DNA of 64,000 bases from Candidatus Bathyarchaeota archaeon (GTDB lineage Archaea > Thermoproteota > Bathyarchaeia > Bathyarchaeales > Bathycorpusculaceae). The notes beneath the pieces were generated by a model. It saw only the letters and a list, made by a program, of their open reading frames with translations. It was not told the DNA's origin and searched no databases. Positions 27,407 to 34,960 of this stretch are shown one piece after another (the stretch's first letter is position 1; the number at the start of each line of letters is the position of its first letter). The translations under genes were made by a program, and so were the position numbers. The DNA is taken from positions 372,001-436,000 of the forward strand of contig JAOZHS010000002.1 in NCBI GenBank assembly GCA_026014745.1, read 5' to 3'.

Positions 27407-28874
27407 TTTTTTTGCCCTCCCGCAGATGTTTTGTTCCACCTATGAACAACGGTGAATCTAAATTCTTCAACTTAATCTCTTCAGGGGATAACCCGTATTC
27501 TTCTTTTAGAATCTCTACAATTTTGGGTAAACAGAAGCCCCCTTGGCATCTGCCCATACCTGCGCGGGTTCGGTATTTCACCGAGGAAATTGTTTTCTTT
27601 GAAATCGGGTTGTTTAACGAGTCTAAAACTTCCAGTTTAGATACCTGTTCACACCTGCAGACAATTTCGCCATATGCAGGGTTTGATTTAATCAAAGAAG
27701 CTTGTTGAGGTCTTGATGCTTCGCTAAAAGGAGTTAGTCTTTTACGGATAGGATTAAAATCTGTTTTTTCTTTCAGGTCCCTTTTCTCTTTAATCATTTG
27801 AACAACCAATTTCGCAATTGCAGGCGAAGCGGTGAGACCGGGAGACTCCATGCCTATTAGGTTAATGAAGTTTTCAATGTCTTCTTGGATGACGAAGTCA
27901 CGAGACCCTTTCTCGTCGGGGGGAGTAATCTTGGACCTAACAGCAGAAAAACCGTAAATAACTTGGTTTAGGGGAATGGAGGGAAGTAAACTCTTAGCGC
28001 CCTCAATTAGTTGCCGAATCTTTTCTTTACTTGTCCTTGTGTCTTCCCTCTCGTTGATGAATTCTTCACTAGGTCCAATCAATATGTTTCCATCCACGGT
28101 GGGCGTGAGATGAACACCCAAGACTCCTGCGATTTTTGGGGGCACCGGATAGACCAGGCTATTGATTAAGTCGCGGCAATTCTTGTCAAGGATAAGATAT
28201 TCGCCACGGCAAGGAAACAGTTTGTACCTATCAACACCAATCATAGCGGAGATTTTGTCAGCGAAGAGACCTGCACTATTCACAACAAGCTCTGCGTGGA
28301 AGACGCCCTGATTTGTTGTAACTTTGTATCCGCTGTTTACCTGTTCTATTGTTGAAACTTGTGTGTTGACGTTAACTTCCACCCCATTGTTTAAGGCATT
28401 CTCAGCTAAGGCAATTGTGAAAAGATAAGGAGAAACGATTCCCGCCACAGGAGAATATAACGCATAGCGGGCATCCAAGCGCGGTTCTCGTTTTTTGAGT
28501 TCTTCCCCCGAAATTATATCTAATTCTTTGACGCCATTTCCTTCCCCAACAGCTTTTAAACCTTCTAAGGCTTCGAGTTCCTCTTCTGTTCGGGCAATTA
28601 CATATTTTCCGCAGAGTTTGCAAGGTACATAAAGTTGCTTCGCCAACTCTGGAAACATCAGTCGTCCCTCAACACACAGTTTAGCCTTCAAACTTCCTTT
28701 CAGATAGTAAAGACCAGTATGAAGGACCCCGCTGTTACCTTTGCTAACGCCCGAACCTACGTCGGTTTCCTTCTCCAACAGCACTGTTTTGATTTTGAAT
28801 TTTGATAATTCTCTTGCGATGGCACAGCCTATTACGCCAGCACCAATCACCAATACGTCACAGTTACGGTTCAC
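27399..28874 (-). CDS. FAD-dependent glycerol-3-phosphate dehydrogenase, GlpA-like with BFD [2Fe-2S] domain
   Basis: The protein is 491 aa from GTG 28874, chosen because it starts just before the FAD motif DVLVIGAGVIGCAIARELS; the frame is open to TTG 28901. A DAO-type core (about 5-365) has LLEKETDVGSGVSKGNSGVLHTGLYY and GMESPGLTASPAI. The C-terminal BFD-like domain has four cysteines, in IVCRCEQ and GRCQGGFC. This is the GlpA-like catalytic subunit that oxidises sn-glycerol-3-phosphate to dihydroxyacetone phosphate. 2-hydroxyglutarate oxidase is an alternative for the fold. In archaea the product could also serve lipid glycerol turnover. It is first in the operon. Confidence 0.82.
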   Translation of the reverse strand: MNRNCDVLVIGAGVIGCAIARELSKFKIKTVLLEKETDVGSGVSKGNSGVLHTGLYYLKGSLKAKLCVEGRLMFPELAKQLYVPCKLCGKYVIARTEEELEALEGLKAVGEGNGVKELDIISGEELKKREPRLDARYALYSPVAGIVSPYLFTIALAENALNNGVEVNVNTQVSTIEQVNSGYKVTTNQGVFHAELVVNSAGLFADKISAMIGVDRYKLFPCRGEYLILDKNCRDLINSLVYPVPPKIAGVLGVHLTPTVDGNILIGPSEEFINEREDTRTSKEKIRQLIEGAKSLLPSIPLNQVIYGFSAVRSKITPPDEKGSRDFVIQEDIENFINLIGMESPGLTASPAIAKLVVQMIKEKRDLKEKTDFNPIRKRLTPFSEASRPQQASLIKSNPAYGEIVCRCEQVSKLEVLDSLNNPISKKTISSVKYRTRAGMGRCQGGFCLPKIVEILKEEYGLSPEEIKLKNLDSPLFIGGTKHLREGKKSE

Positions 28875-29010
28875 GATGTGTCGTCTCTTTCTCAATAGCA
28901 ACTATAGAAAGACAAGATAGCATGTACACGGATAAATTTGTTATCAAGTCCTAACGTAGCCCGCGCAGGTTGACACCAAAAATTACTTTTCAGCTCTGTT
29001 CTGATGCAGC

Positions 29011-29040
29011 CCATCTGTAGGTTCAAATCCCCCTCATCCA
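29011..29040 (+). other. tRNA 3'-end-like fragment
   Basis: The sequence GTAGGTTCAAATCC followed by CCCTCATCCA resembles a T-loop and the 3' acceptor strand with CCA. A matching 5' half is absent upstream and the T stem is poor. It may be the relic of a tRNA or of an integration site. The rest of 28902-29132 shows only an AT-rich promoter-like stretch before the TRAM gene. Confidence 0.25.
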
Positions 29041-29132
29041 TCACTGAACTCTTATTTTACCAAATAACCTCAAAAAAACAGATTAAGATTTAAAAGATAT
29101 GCACGCATCATACCAAAAAGCAGTGTTTCTGA

Positions 29133-29372
29133 ATGGTTCATAGAAGAGTACGAGGCGGCAAATACAAAATAAATTATGCCGGTCCACCAGTCCCAGTTTC
29201 AGTGGGCGACGAATTGGACGTCAACATAATCGGTACGCATCCGAGCGGAGCTGGAATGACAAGCATTCGCGGCTATACCATAGTGGTACCTAACGCCAAG
29301 CCCAGAGAACGAGTGAAAATAAGGGTAACCCAGGTTAACGCGAAAAACGTGACTGGCCAAATAATTCAATAA
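29133..29372 (+). CDS. TRAM-domain RNA-binding protein
   Basis: The 79-aa single-domain protein has the TRAM beta-barrel pattern: PVSVGDELDVNIIGTHPSGAGMTSIRGYTIVVPNAKPRERVKIRVTQVNAKNVTGQII as successive strands. Free-standing TRAM proteins in archaea bind structured RNA and act as cold-shock-like RNA chaperones. The Arg-rich head (HRRVRGGK) supports RNA contact. It is monocistronic. Confidence 0.85.
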   Translation: MVHRRVRGGKYKINYAGPPVPVSVGDELDVNIIGTHPSGAGMTSIRGYTIVVPNAKPRERVKIRVTQVNAKNVTGQIIQ

Positions 29373-29489
29373 AGTTTTGCATAACCACAAAAGGGGTTAT
29401 GCTCCGTTTTTGTATACCTAAGCCAAGTTGCCTGTTAATTCACAAGTCATATTAATTCATCAAAAAGATTGAGTGCTGGAGGCAGGTCG

Positions 29490-30134
29490 GTGGCGGATTG
29501 GACTCCAACAGAGCTGGAGAAGAAACTTTCTAACATAAAACTCGCTGTAACCATCCCTGTTAATCTCTACATAGAAGGGACACAGAGAGTTCTTGATTTA
29601 TCACAAATGGAACAAATACTCAGCCAATCAAAACATATCTCAATTAGTGATTGTGCCTGCCGAAAGAAAATCCGAAAATGCGAAGCGCCACTCGATGTTT
29701 GTTTTAGTTTGGATGAGCGAGCAGAGAAATTGGCGAAGAAGGGATCAGCTCGGAAAGTAAGTTTGGCGGAGGCACTTGATGCGCTTAGGCGGTCTCATGA
29801 GGCAGGGTTGGTGCATTTAACAATTACTTACCAGGGAAAAGATAAGCCTGAAGTTGTCTGCAGTTGTTGCTCTTGTTGCTGTCACTCTTTGAGTGGGCTG
29901 ATTAGGTTTGGAATGCCTGACGCCGTGGTCGCAAGTAAATATGTCGCCCAAATAGACTCGGACAAATGTGTAAATTGTGGAAAATGCATCTCGAGATGCC
30001 AGTTTAAAGCAAGAAGAATTGAAAACGGTCAAGTAAGCTATGAGGTTAAGCGTTGTTTTGGTTGTGGAGTTTGCGTGAGCACATGCCCAACCGGCGCCAT
30101 TTCACTCGTAGAAAGGAAGAACCGTAACCGCTAG
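29490..30134 (+). CDS. Iron-sulfur protein with 2[4Fe-4S] ferredoxin domain and Cys-rich N-terminal half
   Basis: The longest frame begins at 29469, but GTG 29490 is preferred because GGAGG lies 7 nt upstream; 214 aa. The N-terminal half carries DCACRKKIRKCEAP and DVCFSLDE, then CSCCSCCCH at about 131-139, a set of Cys clusters seen in a family of archaeal/anaerobe ferredoxin-like proteins. The C-terminal domain has CVNCGKCISRC and CFGCGVCVSTCPTG, the two-cluster ferredoxin motifs. It probably transfers electrons to an unknown flavoprotein or heterodisulfide-type partner. It is unlinked to a clear operon. Confidence 0.8.
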   Translation: MADWTPTELEKKLSNIKLAVTIPVNLYIEGTQRVLDLSQMEQILSQSKHISISDCACRKKIRKCEAPLDVCFSLDERAEKLAKKGSARKVSLAEALDALRRSHEAGLVHLTITYQGKDKPEVVCSCCSCCCHSLSGLIRFGMPDAVVASKYVAQIDSDKCVNCGKCISRCQFKARRIENGQVSYEVKRCFGCGVCVSTCPTGAISLVERKNRNR

Positions 30135-30218
30135 AGGAAAAATGCTTCGCCATCGCCATCTTGAGCTACTTAGTCTATTTAGCAAATCCTTTTAACAGGC
30201 AAAAACTGATTCAAAACC

Positions 30219-30653
30219 ATGTCCACCACTAAGACGATGGTTGTTGATTGGAAAGGCAATCTCCGATTAACAGCAAAAAACGAGAAGGGACTAACGGTTA
30301 ATTTTGACGCTCCAAAAGAGCACGGCGGAGAAGAAACCGCGCTTTCCCCCATGGAAAACGTGTTGGCAAGTCTCGCTTCATGTAGCAGTTTCCATGTCTT
30401 GACCATCCTTAAAAAGAAAAGACTCAGAGTCACCGATTACAGCGTGGAAGCCACAGCGGAGAGACGAGAAGAACCACCCCGCGTTTTCACAAAAATCCAC
30501 CTAAAATACACAGTTAAAGGCGTAAATATTACTCCTGAAGCGGTGGCGAGTGCAATTAAACTCTCGGAAGAAAAATATTGTTCTGTAGGGGGGATGCTGC
30601 AGAAAGCGGTGCCCATAACGTCGTCATTTGAAATTGTGATGGATAATACCTGA
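30219..30653 (+). CDS. OsmC/Ohr family peroxiredoxin-like protein
   Basis: The 144-aa protein has the two reactive cysteines of the family, Cys55 in SLASCSSFHV and Cys121 in EKYCSVGGML, and the preceding SPMENVLAS motif. OsmC proteins reduce organic hydroperoxides through these cysteines, using lipoyl or thiol donors. The presence of both argues for an active enzyme in oxygen or peroxide defence. It sits downstream of an iron-sulfur protein, about 85 nt away on the same strand, but with its own TATA-like sequence, so it may be transcribed alone. Confidence 0.88.
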   Translation: MSTTKTMVVDWKGNLRLTAKNEKGLTVNFDAPKEHGGEETALSPMENVLASLASCSSFHVLTILKKKRLRVTDYSVEATAERREEPPRVFTKIHLKYTVKGVNITPEAVASAIKLSEEKYCSVGGMLQKAVPITSSFEIVMDNT

Positions 30654-30687
30654 AGAGAGCGTTTAGTAAAATCGCCGCCTACAGTGC

Positions 30688-31512
30688 ATGCTAACCGTTA
30701 CTTTTTGGAACTGCATACTATTATTAGGCGTGACTGCGCTAAATTGTTATAAGGGGTTTAGATTGGACAGGAACAGTTTGGTGTTTGTGGTTTTAGTTGT
30801 GATTTTGGCTTTGGTTTTGGTAGTGGGCTTTGTTAACCAAGTTGAACAGAACAACAGAAAAGAAGCAATCAAATCGCTTGTTTTAGACGCAGCCAACCTT
30901 ATCTCAACTGACGGCGAATCGGCTTTTGGGCAGTTTAGGCAGCAGGGCAGCGAATGGTTCCAAGGTGACACCTACGTCTTTGTTTGGCAAACCGATGGGT
31001 TACGGCTTGTTTATCCTCCTGACCCTACGGGGGAAGGACAAAACATGACGGGATTGATGGATGCTACGGGTAAACCGATTGGAAGACTCTTCATAAACGC
31101 TGCACTGAGCCAAAATGAGGAGGGCTGGGTGGATTATTTGTGGCCTAAACCCGGCGAAACCACACCTTCACCTAAACAAACCTTCATCAAGGGCATCCAA
31201 ACTAACCAGGGAATGTTACTTGTGGGCTCGGGGCTCTACATTGAGAGCTACGAGAACGCGTTGGCACCATTACAGTATGTCTCCGTTGTCGTGGAGGGTG
31301 TGATTGCAGCGATGGGGTTAGTCGTGGCGCTGAAACAGAAGCGGCTTTTTGGTTATGGAATATTTTTGACCTTTATCATCTATGTCTTCTATGATTTGGC
31401 AAGGTTGACATCCATCGAAATCTCTAACGACATTTTATATCCAGTCTTTTTTGTTGCCACACTCTCCATGCTATGGGTTGTCATCCTGATTTACAAAGAA
31501 AAAAGGCACTAG
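30688..31512 (+). CDS. Membrane sensor with single Cache domain
   Basis: The 274-aa protein has a first membrane helix near 32-50 and then an extracellular sCache-type domain (about 52-190): FVWQTDGLRLVYPP, NMTGLMDATGKPIGRLF, EGWVDYLWPKPGE, and GMLLVGSGLYIESY. Three or four more helices follow (about 195-270), with no kinase, HAMP or methyl-accepting domain. Cache domains bind small ligands such as carboxylates or amines. The signal output is unclear; a partner protein is likely. An alternative TTG start at 30763 (MDRNSLVF) has AAGGGG upstream and may be the true one. Confidence 0.72.
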   Translation: MLTVTFWNCILLLGVTALNCYKGFRLDRNSLVFVVLVVILALVLVVGFVNQVEQNNRKEAIKSLVLDAANLISTDGESAFGQFRQQGSEWFQGDTYVFVWQTDGLRLVYPPDPTGEGQNMTGLMDATGKPIGRLFINAALSQNEEGWVDYLWPKPGETTPSPKQTFIKGIQTNQGMLLVGSGLYIESYENALAPLQYVSVVVEGVIAAMGLVVALKQKRLFGYGIFLTFIIYVFYDLARLTSIEISNDILYPVFFVATLSMLWVVILIYKEKRH

Positions 31513-31818
31513 GCTTCTTAAGCGGAGCCAAGTGTTCGCTTCTTTTTATTTTAGGACAGTTACATTTGGGCTAGTGGGTTACTGGATGGTTGGCTGAAAT
31601 CGACACCAGTATTTTTCTTCATTTCTGATATATACCATAAGTCAAAGGGGTCCTTGGAAACCGTAAAAGACGCGAAAACTGCAAAAAGTCCAATAATTAC
31701 TAGTGATTGAGGAGTTATCAAGTATTCGGTTTTGAACTTGTTTGCGCTTTTTACCCTAACCCCTTATTTCATTGAACTTAAGTAAACTTTATTTCAACGC
31801 TGACTTCTACCCTTAGGC
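31513..31818. other. Intergenic region without recognised gene
   Basis: The first 40 nt hold a T-rich stretch (CTTCTTTTTATTTTAG) suited to end the Cache gene. A TATA-like TGATATATACC lies near 31627. I see no short ORF with coding character, repeat or tRNA. Confidence 0.4.
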
Positions 31819-32589
31819 ATGCGCGTCCCAGCTACGGTACTCCTTATTCTACTATTATCCGGTTGCTTCCTGCTTATGCTTGAAACACCTCGACTCGCCC
31901 AAGCGCAAATCAGCCCCGACGTGCCCCAATTCAGCCTAAAAATCAACGACCAATCCTACGACGTAGAACCTCGCAGCACCACCGACCCCTTCACCGGCGA
32001 ACAAGTCAAAATCAGCGATGGGTTCCACGTTGACAAGAAGTTCATAGACTTAATCATCGAAAACCCTGACACTCACTCCTTTTACAGCGTTGTTAATGAG
32101 AGCGTCGTAAAGCTCTACTACAACATCAGGGTTAAGACGAATCTTGACGATAATTGGCGCAGTGATACAAATTCGTCCAGTAATTTGGCGCCTACTGAGG
32201 AATCCAATTACACTATAGTACCTTTTGGATATGGCTCACAGAATCTGGGAGGCTTTAGAATTTGGCTGGGTGACCTTGCGCCGGGAACAACGGTGGATTT
32301 CCAAGTGCGCGCCATTGATGGATTCTACACCAAAACAACCGAAGAGGATCCTATCTGCTGGCGCCTCACCGAATTTAACGTCTTCCACGAGACAGGCCAT
32401 AGCGGTTGGAGCGAAACCCAAACCATAACCATACCTGAAACGCCAACTGCTACGCCTACAGAACCTGCAGCCACAAGCTCAAATATCATAGGTGCCCCTT
32501 CCACCTTGCCTGTATTGGCGGTTGTCGGTGTCACCGTGGCTGTTTTAGTAACGGCGCTATTTTTTCGATGGAAAAATAGGCACTCATAA
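31819..32589 (+). CDS. Anchored surface protein with fibronectin-like ectodomain
   Basis: The 256-aa protein has a signal peptide (VPATVLLILLLSGCFLLML), an ectodomain of about 175 residues starting PQFSLKINDQSYDVEP, a short Thr/Pro linker and a C-terminal membrane helix with RWKNRHS. The ectodomain pattern (YYNIRVKTNLDDNW, DLAPGTTVDFQVRAIDG) resembles a fibronectin type III-like sandwich, and an end SEWSETQTI-like strand is seen (SGWSETQTITIP). Similar proteins with the same ends are abundant in Bathyarchaeia and probably belong to the cell envelope. Ligand unknown. Confidence 0.65.
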   Translation: MRVPATVLLILLLSGCFLLMLETPRLAQAQISPDVPQFSLKINDQSYDVEPRSTTDPFTGEQVKISDGFHVDKKFIDLIIENPDTHSFYSVVNESVVKLYYNIRVKTNLDDNWRSDTNSSSNLAPTEESNYTIVPFGYGSQNLGGFRIWLGDLAPGTTVDFQVRAIDGFYTKTTEEDPICWRLTEFNVFHETGHSGWSETQTITIPETPTATPTEPAATSSNIIGAPSTLPVLAVVGVTVAVLVTALFFRWKNRHS

Positions 32590-32665
32590 TATATGGACTG
32601 AATTCAGTTTTGTTTGAGGTAACAATAAATGCCCCAAAACCTTCTTTTTCCAGAAGGTTTACGCT

Positions 32666-33010
32666 ATGATGAAAAGAGTTGCCCACGCCATCCTTTCTAG
32701 ACCCGCCACAGAAAAGTATCCAGAAAAAAAGGCGGAGGTAGCAGAAAATTTTCGAGGGCAACCCATCTTGGACAGCTCTGCGTGTATTGGCTGTAGTTTG
32801 TGTTGTCGAAACTGTCCCGCGAAGGCCATAACCATGGTTGAGGTGGATGGAAAGAAGCGTCCCCAATTCGATTTGTCCGCTTGCATCTTTTGTTATCAAT
32901 GCGTGGATATCTGCCCAAAAAAGGCTATCCATCAAAGCAGTAATTTTGAGTTGGCGACTACCGATAAAGCCTCGCTTATTATCAAGCCTAAGTCCCCTGA
33001 CCAGCCATAG
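32666..33010 (+). CDS. 2[4Fe-4S] ferredoxin, EchF/HycF/NuoI-like
   Basis: The 114-aa protein has an N-terminal stretch VAHAILSRPATEKYPEKKAEV, as in the membrane-hydrogenase subunit EchF and complex I subunit NuoI. Two four-cysteine motifs follow: CIGCSLCCRNCPAKAI and CIFCYQCVDICPKKAI. In those complexes the protein links soluble ferredoxin to the hydrogenase or quinone module. No other hydrogenase subunit is in view, so here it is an orphan electron carrier or part of a complex encoded elsewhere. Confidence 0.82.
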   Translation: MMKRVAHAILSRPATEKYPEKKAEVAENFRGQPILDSSACIGCSLCCRNCPAKAITMVEVDGKKRPQFDLSACIFCYQCVDICPKKAIHQSSNFELATTDKASLIIKPKSPDQP

Positions 33011-33029
33011 CCAGATTGCGGTGAAGACA

Positions 33030-33170
33030 TTAGATGTGTTTCGTGTGATAATGTGCTTCTTTGAAGGTTACACCACAATTGTTGCAACGGTAAACTTGTA
33101 TGCAGAATGCTGAATTTTCAAGCTTTTTAATTGAAGTTAGCGGTTTTCCGCATACGTTACAGTCAACCAT
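33030..33170 (-). CDS. Mini zinc-ribbon protein
   Basis: This 46-aa ORF (MVDCNVCGKPLTSIKKLENS at the start) has CNVC and, after 18 residues, CNNC, followed by a His-rich end (AHYHTKHI). The pattern is a C-x2-C ... C-x2-C ribbon with a possible added His-x3-His, like a C2H2 finger (C-N-N-C-G-V-T-F-K-E-A-H-Y-H-T-K-H). It may bind RNA or DNA. It is convergent with the ferredoxin gene. Its length is below usual annotation thresholds, but the metal ligands support it. Confidence 0.65.
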   Translation of the reverse strand: MVDCNVCGKPLTSIKKLENSAFCIQVYRCNNCGVTFKEAHYHTKHI

Positions 33171-33480
33171 TCAAGCACCCGAGCAAGAGAATACTTGGCT
33201 TGATGATATTTGAGCGCTTGTTGTTTGCTAGTAACAGTCACAATTCCGAAAATGTCAGACAAATAACAACCAAAAAACGCCATCAATATGATTTAACACA
33301 GAACCGGTAAAACAAAAATTCAAGAATAGTGAACTGTTGAACAGTTGTACAGTTAGTCGCTCAAGCGCCAGCGAAACCAACCAACCCCCAAGAGTCCATT
33401 CACCGGTAACCTCTCCGAAAAGGGCAAAAGAACCAGAAATATAGAAAGATAACGAGGGTAGAGGAGGGAAAGAGAGAGCG

Positions 33481-33628
33481 CAGGTTGAGCCTAAACCTCG
33501 ACGGCATACACTGGCTCTGTTCTTTAGCACTTTCAAAGTCGCTTTCTTTGATGTTATCTCCGTTGCGCTCTTTAGCAGTTACTTCAGATCAGTTTTCGTG
33601 TCACCGTGAAGCCTGTTCCTCAACCTGC
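33481..33628 (-). ncRNA. Putative structured RNA, unit 1 of a three-member family
   Basis: Read on the minus strand, the unit starts GCAGGTTGAGGAACAGGCTT and ends GGTTTAGGCTCAACCTGC, so its ends form a 10-bp stem. Conserved inner blocks GAAYA-GCTTCAC and GGTTTAG(R) are shared with units 2 and 3, as is a central CTAAAG...GATAAC. A TATA-like TTATATC lies about 26 nt upstream. A pyrimidine-rich stretch after 33481 could end the RNA. No good ORF fits it. The rest of the 33171-33786 gap shows nothing else I recognise. Confidence 0.6.
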
Positions 33629-33650
33629 AAGAGACTACGCCCAAACATAA

Positions 33651-33657
33651 GATATAA
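33651..33657 (-). promoter_or_regulatory. TATA-like promoter of RNA unit 1
   Basis: TTATATC on the minus strand, with the following GGGCGTAGTCTCTTG kept between the two promoter copies. The distance to the terminal stem is the same (24 nt edge to edge) as for the promoter at 38412. Confidence 0.5.
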
Positions 33658-33742
33658 TTCTATGTTGTTGCGGCAAGCCACCCACGCTTAGGGCTGTTTT
33701 TTCATATCCAAACGGCAGGGTCATGCAGCAAAACTAATAAAC

Positions 33743-33771
33743 AGTGCTACTAATTTCTAATTTAGTATTAC
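33743..33771 (+). promoter_or_regulatory. Paired AGTGTTAC-type operator (site 1)
   Basis: AGTGCTAC (33743-33750) and AGTATTAC (33764-33771) are spaced 21 bp, two turns of the helix, with an AT-rich middle. A better-conserved pair with the same spacing is at 34467-34495. The second half-site lies directly before the AAGAGGA ribosome binding site of the gene at 33787. Confidence 0.5.
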
Positions 33772-33786
33772 CTAAGAGGATTCGCC

Positions 33787-34026
33787 ATGGAAAAAAACGC
33801 ACCCCACAACATCACACAAACATTCAAAACCCGCCAAATCACCCGCGTATTCGAACCCATAGAAGATGAAATAGCACTAATCACCGCTAACGCCCAATTC
33901 AAATACACCACCTGCAAAACCGACCAAAATACCCTAAAATTAACCCTAGCCTACATAGAAGACACCAAGAGAATCATAATTATGCTAAAAGCCCGCATGG
34001 AACTCCTACAAGAAAGCCAAAGCTAG
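33787..34026 (+). CDS. Small helical hypothetical protein
   Basis: The 79-aa protein (MEKNAPHNITQTFKTRQITR at the start) is mainly helical with a C-terminal amphipathic segment (IEDTKRIIIMLKARMELLQE). No cysteine motif, membrane helix or known domain is seen. A clear AAGAGGA ribosome binding site precedes the ATG. Its promoter shares the paired AGTGTTAC operator with the divergent membrane genes 0.7 kb away, so the three genes are probably co-regulated. Third positions are rich in A and C, as in other local genes. Confidence 0.6.
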   Translation: MEKNAPHNITQTFKTRQITRVFEPIEDEIALITANAQFKYTTCKTDQNTLKLTLAYIEDTKRIIIMLKARMELLQESQS

Positions 34027-34136
34027 TTATGCCCCAAGCTTAGCGGCGCAGTTAGTGAAAAAAGCAATTTCCATAAAGATATGCTAAGGCACATTACAGA
34101 AAAAGAAAAGTGGTGGGGTGAGGGCTCTGGCTTGAT

Positions 34137-34436
34137 TTATGAGGGTTTTCTTTTGAATATTACGTGTTTGGGGTCTTTTAGCAACAAAGCGCCTTCCCAT
34201 ACTGCGAGGCCCACAATCACCATGACGCCGCTTAGGACTGATGCTTCGATTGATACTTCAAAGAATTCTCCTCCGCCCTCCATCAGGTAGGGCACTACGT
34301 GGTCAACGAGCACCATTATTGTTGTACCCCAGAATATCAGGCTAAGGTACTTGAGTTGGTATTTGTCGTTTTCAGCTTGCGTGTACCATATTGCGGTTGT
34401 GATTGTTGCCGCGAATGCTAGGATGATTAGCCACAT
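34137..34436 (-). CDS. Small membrane protein, partner 1 of a divergent pair
   Basis: The 99-aa protein has three hydrophobic helices (about 1-18, 29-50 and 64-85) and a basic end (FKRKPS). Helix 2 contains LSLIFWGTTIMVLVDHVVPYL. The neighbouring divergent gene has LNAMLWGGVVILAAEHVFHGE at the same place, so the two may be distant homologues with a conserved Trp-Gly and Asp/Glu-His in the membrane. A GGAGG ribosome binding site is present. Function is unknown; an ion or metal role for the acidic-His pair is speculation. Confidence 0.6.
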   Translation of the reverse strand: MWLIILAFAATITTAIWYTQAENDKYQLKYLSLIFWGTTIMVLVDHVVPYLMEGGGEFFEVSIEASVLSGVMVIVGLAVWEGALLLKDPKHVIFKRKPS

Positions 34437-34466
34437 ATTTGGTTACCTCCGTTACGCTTATAACCT

Positions 34467-34495
34467 AGTGTTACGATATTTAAATTTAGTGTTAC
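34467..34495. promoter_or_regulatory. Paired AGTGTTAC operator (site 2), divergent promoter
   Basis: Two exact AGTGTTAC copies (34467-34474 and 34488-34495) are spaced 21 bp and flank ATATTTAAATTTA, which can serve as a TATA box in both directions. It controls the divergent membrane genes at 34436 and 34515. Confidence 0.6.
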
Positions 34496-34514
34496 TAAGG
34501 AGAGGAAAATAAAA

Positions 34515-34892
34515 ATGGCATGCTTCTTAGCACCAATGGCGCTCGCAATCGTAATGACAATCGTACAAGTACTAACTAGACACAGCGAACTATCGCATAA
34601 ACTAAAACTAAGCGCACTAAACGCAATGCTATGGGGAGGCGTAGTCATTCTTGCCGCCGAACACGTCTTCCACGGCGAAATAACCGCATGGGCACCCTAC
34701 CTAACCGCCATGTCATCACAGGCCGACACCGCAGTCATGCTATCTGAAATCGCCAGCATAGGCGGATCAATGACTTTAGCCATATCGGGAACTTGGGTGG
34801 CGATGCTTGCAGTGAACTCACTAATGATGAAGCGGATTGCAATCAAAGACCAAATGAGCCCACTTAGCAGACCAATCAGCACAACAAAATAA
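34515..34892 (+). CDS. Small membrane protein, partner 2 of a divergent pair
   Basis: The 125-aa protein has three to four hydrophobic helices (about 2-20, 31-50, 66-80 and 82-104) and a basic end. It is divergent from, and perhaps distantly related to, the 99-aa membrane protein. Both share the segment (F/L)WG-x4-(V/L)-x2-(D/E)H. A GGAGAGG ribosome binding site lies upstream. The shared AGTGTTAC operator suggests they act together, possibly as a two-subunit membrane complex. I do not recognise the family. Confidence 0.6.
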   Translation: MACFLAPMALAIVMTIVQVLTRHSELSHKLKLSALNAMLWGGVVILAAEHVFHGEITAWAPYLTAMSSQADTAVMLSEIASIGGSMTLAISGTWVAMLAVNSLMMKRIAIKDQMSPLSRPISTTK

Positions 34893-34960
34893 TCAAGCCG
34901 TCAAAAAAGAGACAGCTTAAACAATCACCTTTCTTTTTTATCCACCACAAATCAGGGGGG

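Noticed and set aside
32531-32935. 134-aa minus-strand frame
   Set aside because: It lies over the ferredoxin gene, whose cysteine motifs fix the real strand.
33255-33536. 93-aa minus-strand frame overlapping RNA unit 1
   Set aside because: No ribosome binding site and odd composition; the region is better explained by the structured RNA and its flank.
33485-33691. 68-aa plus-strand frame over RNA unit 1
   Set aside because: It runs through the conserved promoter and stem on the opposite strand; the paired units have no matching frame.
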